Below the pieces are notes generated by a model. That model was given only the letters and a program-made list of their open reading frames with translations. It was not told where the DNA came from and made no database searches. A stretch of DNA of 64,000 bases from Melanocharis versteri. Taxonomy: Eukaryota; Chordata; Aves; Passeriformes; Melanocharitidae. Positions 63,797 through 64,000 of the stretch are shown here, one piece after another; positions within the stretch are counted from its first letter, which is position 1, and every line of letters begins with the position of its first letter. The stretch spans positions 62,001 to 126,000 of the forward strand of contig VZTG01006403.1 in the NCBI GenBank assembly GCA_013397845.1. Reading direction: 5' to 3'. The position numbers and the translations under genes were made by a program.

Positions 63797-63831
63797 TGAG
63801 CACCTTACTACGGTTGTTGGTAAGGTGCTCA
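63797..63831. repeat. 12-bp perfect inverted repeat (hairpin)
   Basis: TGAGCACCTTAC and GTAAGGTGCTCA are exact reverse complements separated by 11 bases. If transcribed it would form a stable stem-loop. The stem is short for a microRNA precursor, and there is no T-run for a bacterial-type terminator, which would be out of context here. Function unknown. Confidence 0.9.
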
Positions 63832-64000
63832 GACCTAACCCTTTTCTTCTAACCTGTCCCCAGTACACCAGGTTTACTGGCTCAGAATCTCTTAATCTGA
63901 AATAATTCCAAGTCTTCCAGGTAGAATGTGTGCTAGCCGTGTTTATCTCATAGTGTCCATAGTTTTCTCATAGTCCAGTCCTCTGCAGACTCTGCATAGA

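Larger units (their letters stand above)
55500..64000. other. Intergenic DNA to the right end
   Basis: No coding exon, tRNA, rRNA or interspersed repeat was recognised. It holds a (GTT)n repeat at 61220-61255, a hairpin at 63797-63831 and a TATA/MEF2-like site at 55856. Open frames reach 127 codons at most and carry no known motif. Confidence 0.55.

Noticed and set aside
1..64000. Bacterial-type systems, CRISPR arrays, tRNA or rRNA genes, endogenous retroviruses
   Set aside because: None of the expected repeat structures, conserved RNA boxes or pol/gag motifs was seen. The window is ordinary vertebrate genomic DNA.

Overview
The window is vertebrate nuclear DNA, most likely from a bird. Genes are sparse and split by GT-AG introns. 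Repeat content is low. The two recognisable interspersed repeats are CR1 LINE 3' ends with the ATTCTGTG/ATTCTATG octamer tails typical of birds and reptiles. No bacterial, phage, viral or CRISPR feature was seen.

One protein-coding gene can be supported: MYLK4 (myosin light chain kinase family member 4), on the + strand. I assembled 14 coding exons from 19082 to 44586, with consistent splice phases throughout and a predicted product of 778 residues. Exon 1 encodes a coiled-coil N-terminus like that of the cardiac paralog MYLK3. Exons 2-5 encode a charged, Glu-rich linker. Exons 6-13 encode a complete kinase domain with the Gly-rich loop, ATP lysine, HLD catalytic loop, DFG and APE motifs. Exon 14 gives a short 15-residue tail in place of the usual calmodulin-binding autoinhibitory segment.

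The most interesting observation is at the 3' end. Read one base out of frame, exon 14 and the sequence just after it (44539-44671) encode a decayed version of the exon that in MYLK2/MYLK3 carries the end of the kinase C-lobe and the calmodulin-binding region (CLKHPRLNNLSERA ... SQMFLQ-stop ... WK). A further exon-like block at 46902-46982 encodes the matching family C-terminus (VVTAAKRFENISSLGAL). MYLK4 therefore appears to have lost its calmodulin-regulated tail, with the dead exon partly reused in a new frame. Exon 13 and the relic exon encode the same protein segment, so they look like a tandem exon duplicate.

Layout: 1-18927, upstream DNA with no recognisable gene; 18928-44586, MYLK4, with a 10.8 kb first intron; 44587-46982, 3' flank or UTR with the relic exons; 46983-53900, intergenic, with the two CR1 copies at about 49.7 and 50.1 kb; 53.94-55.5 kb, two GC-rich blocks, the second a CpG-island-like candidate promoter; 55.5-64 kb, intergenic, with a strong 12-bp hairpin near the right end. 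All calls come from reading the sequence and recalled family knowledge. No alignment or database search was run.
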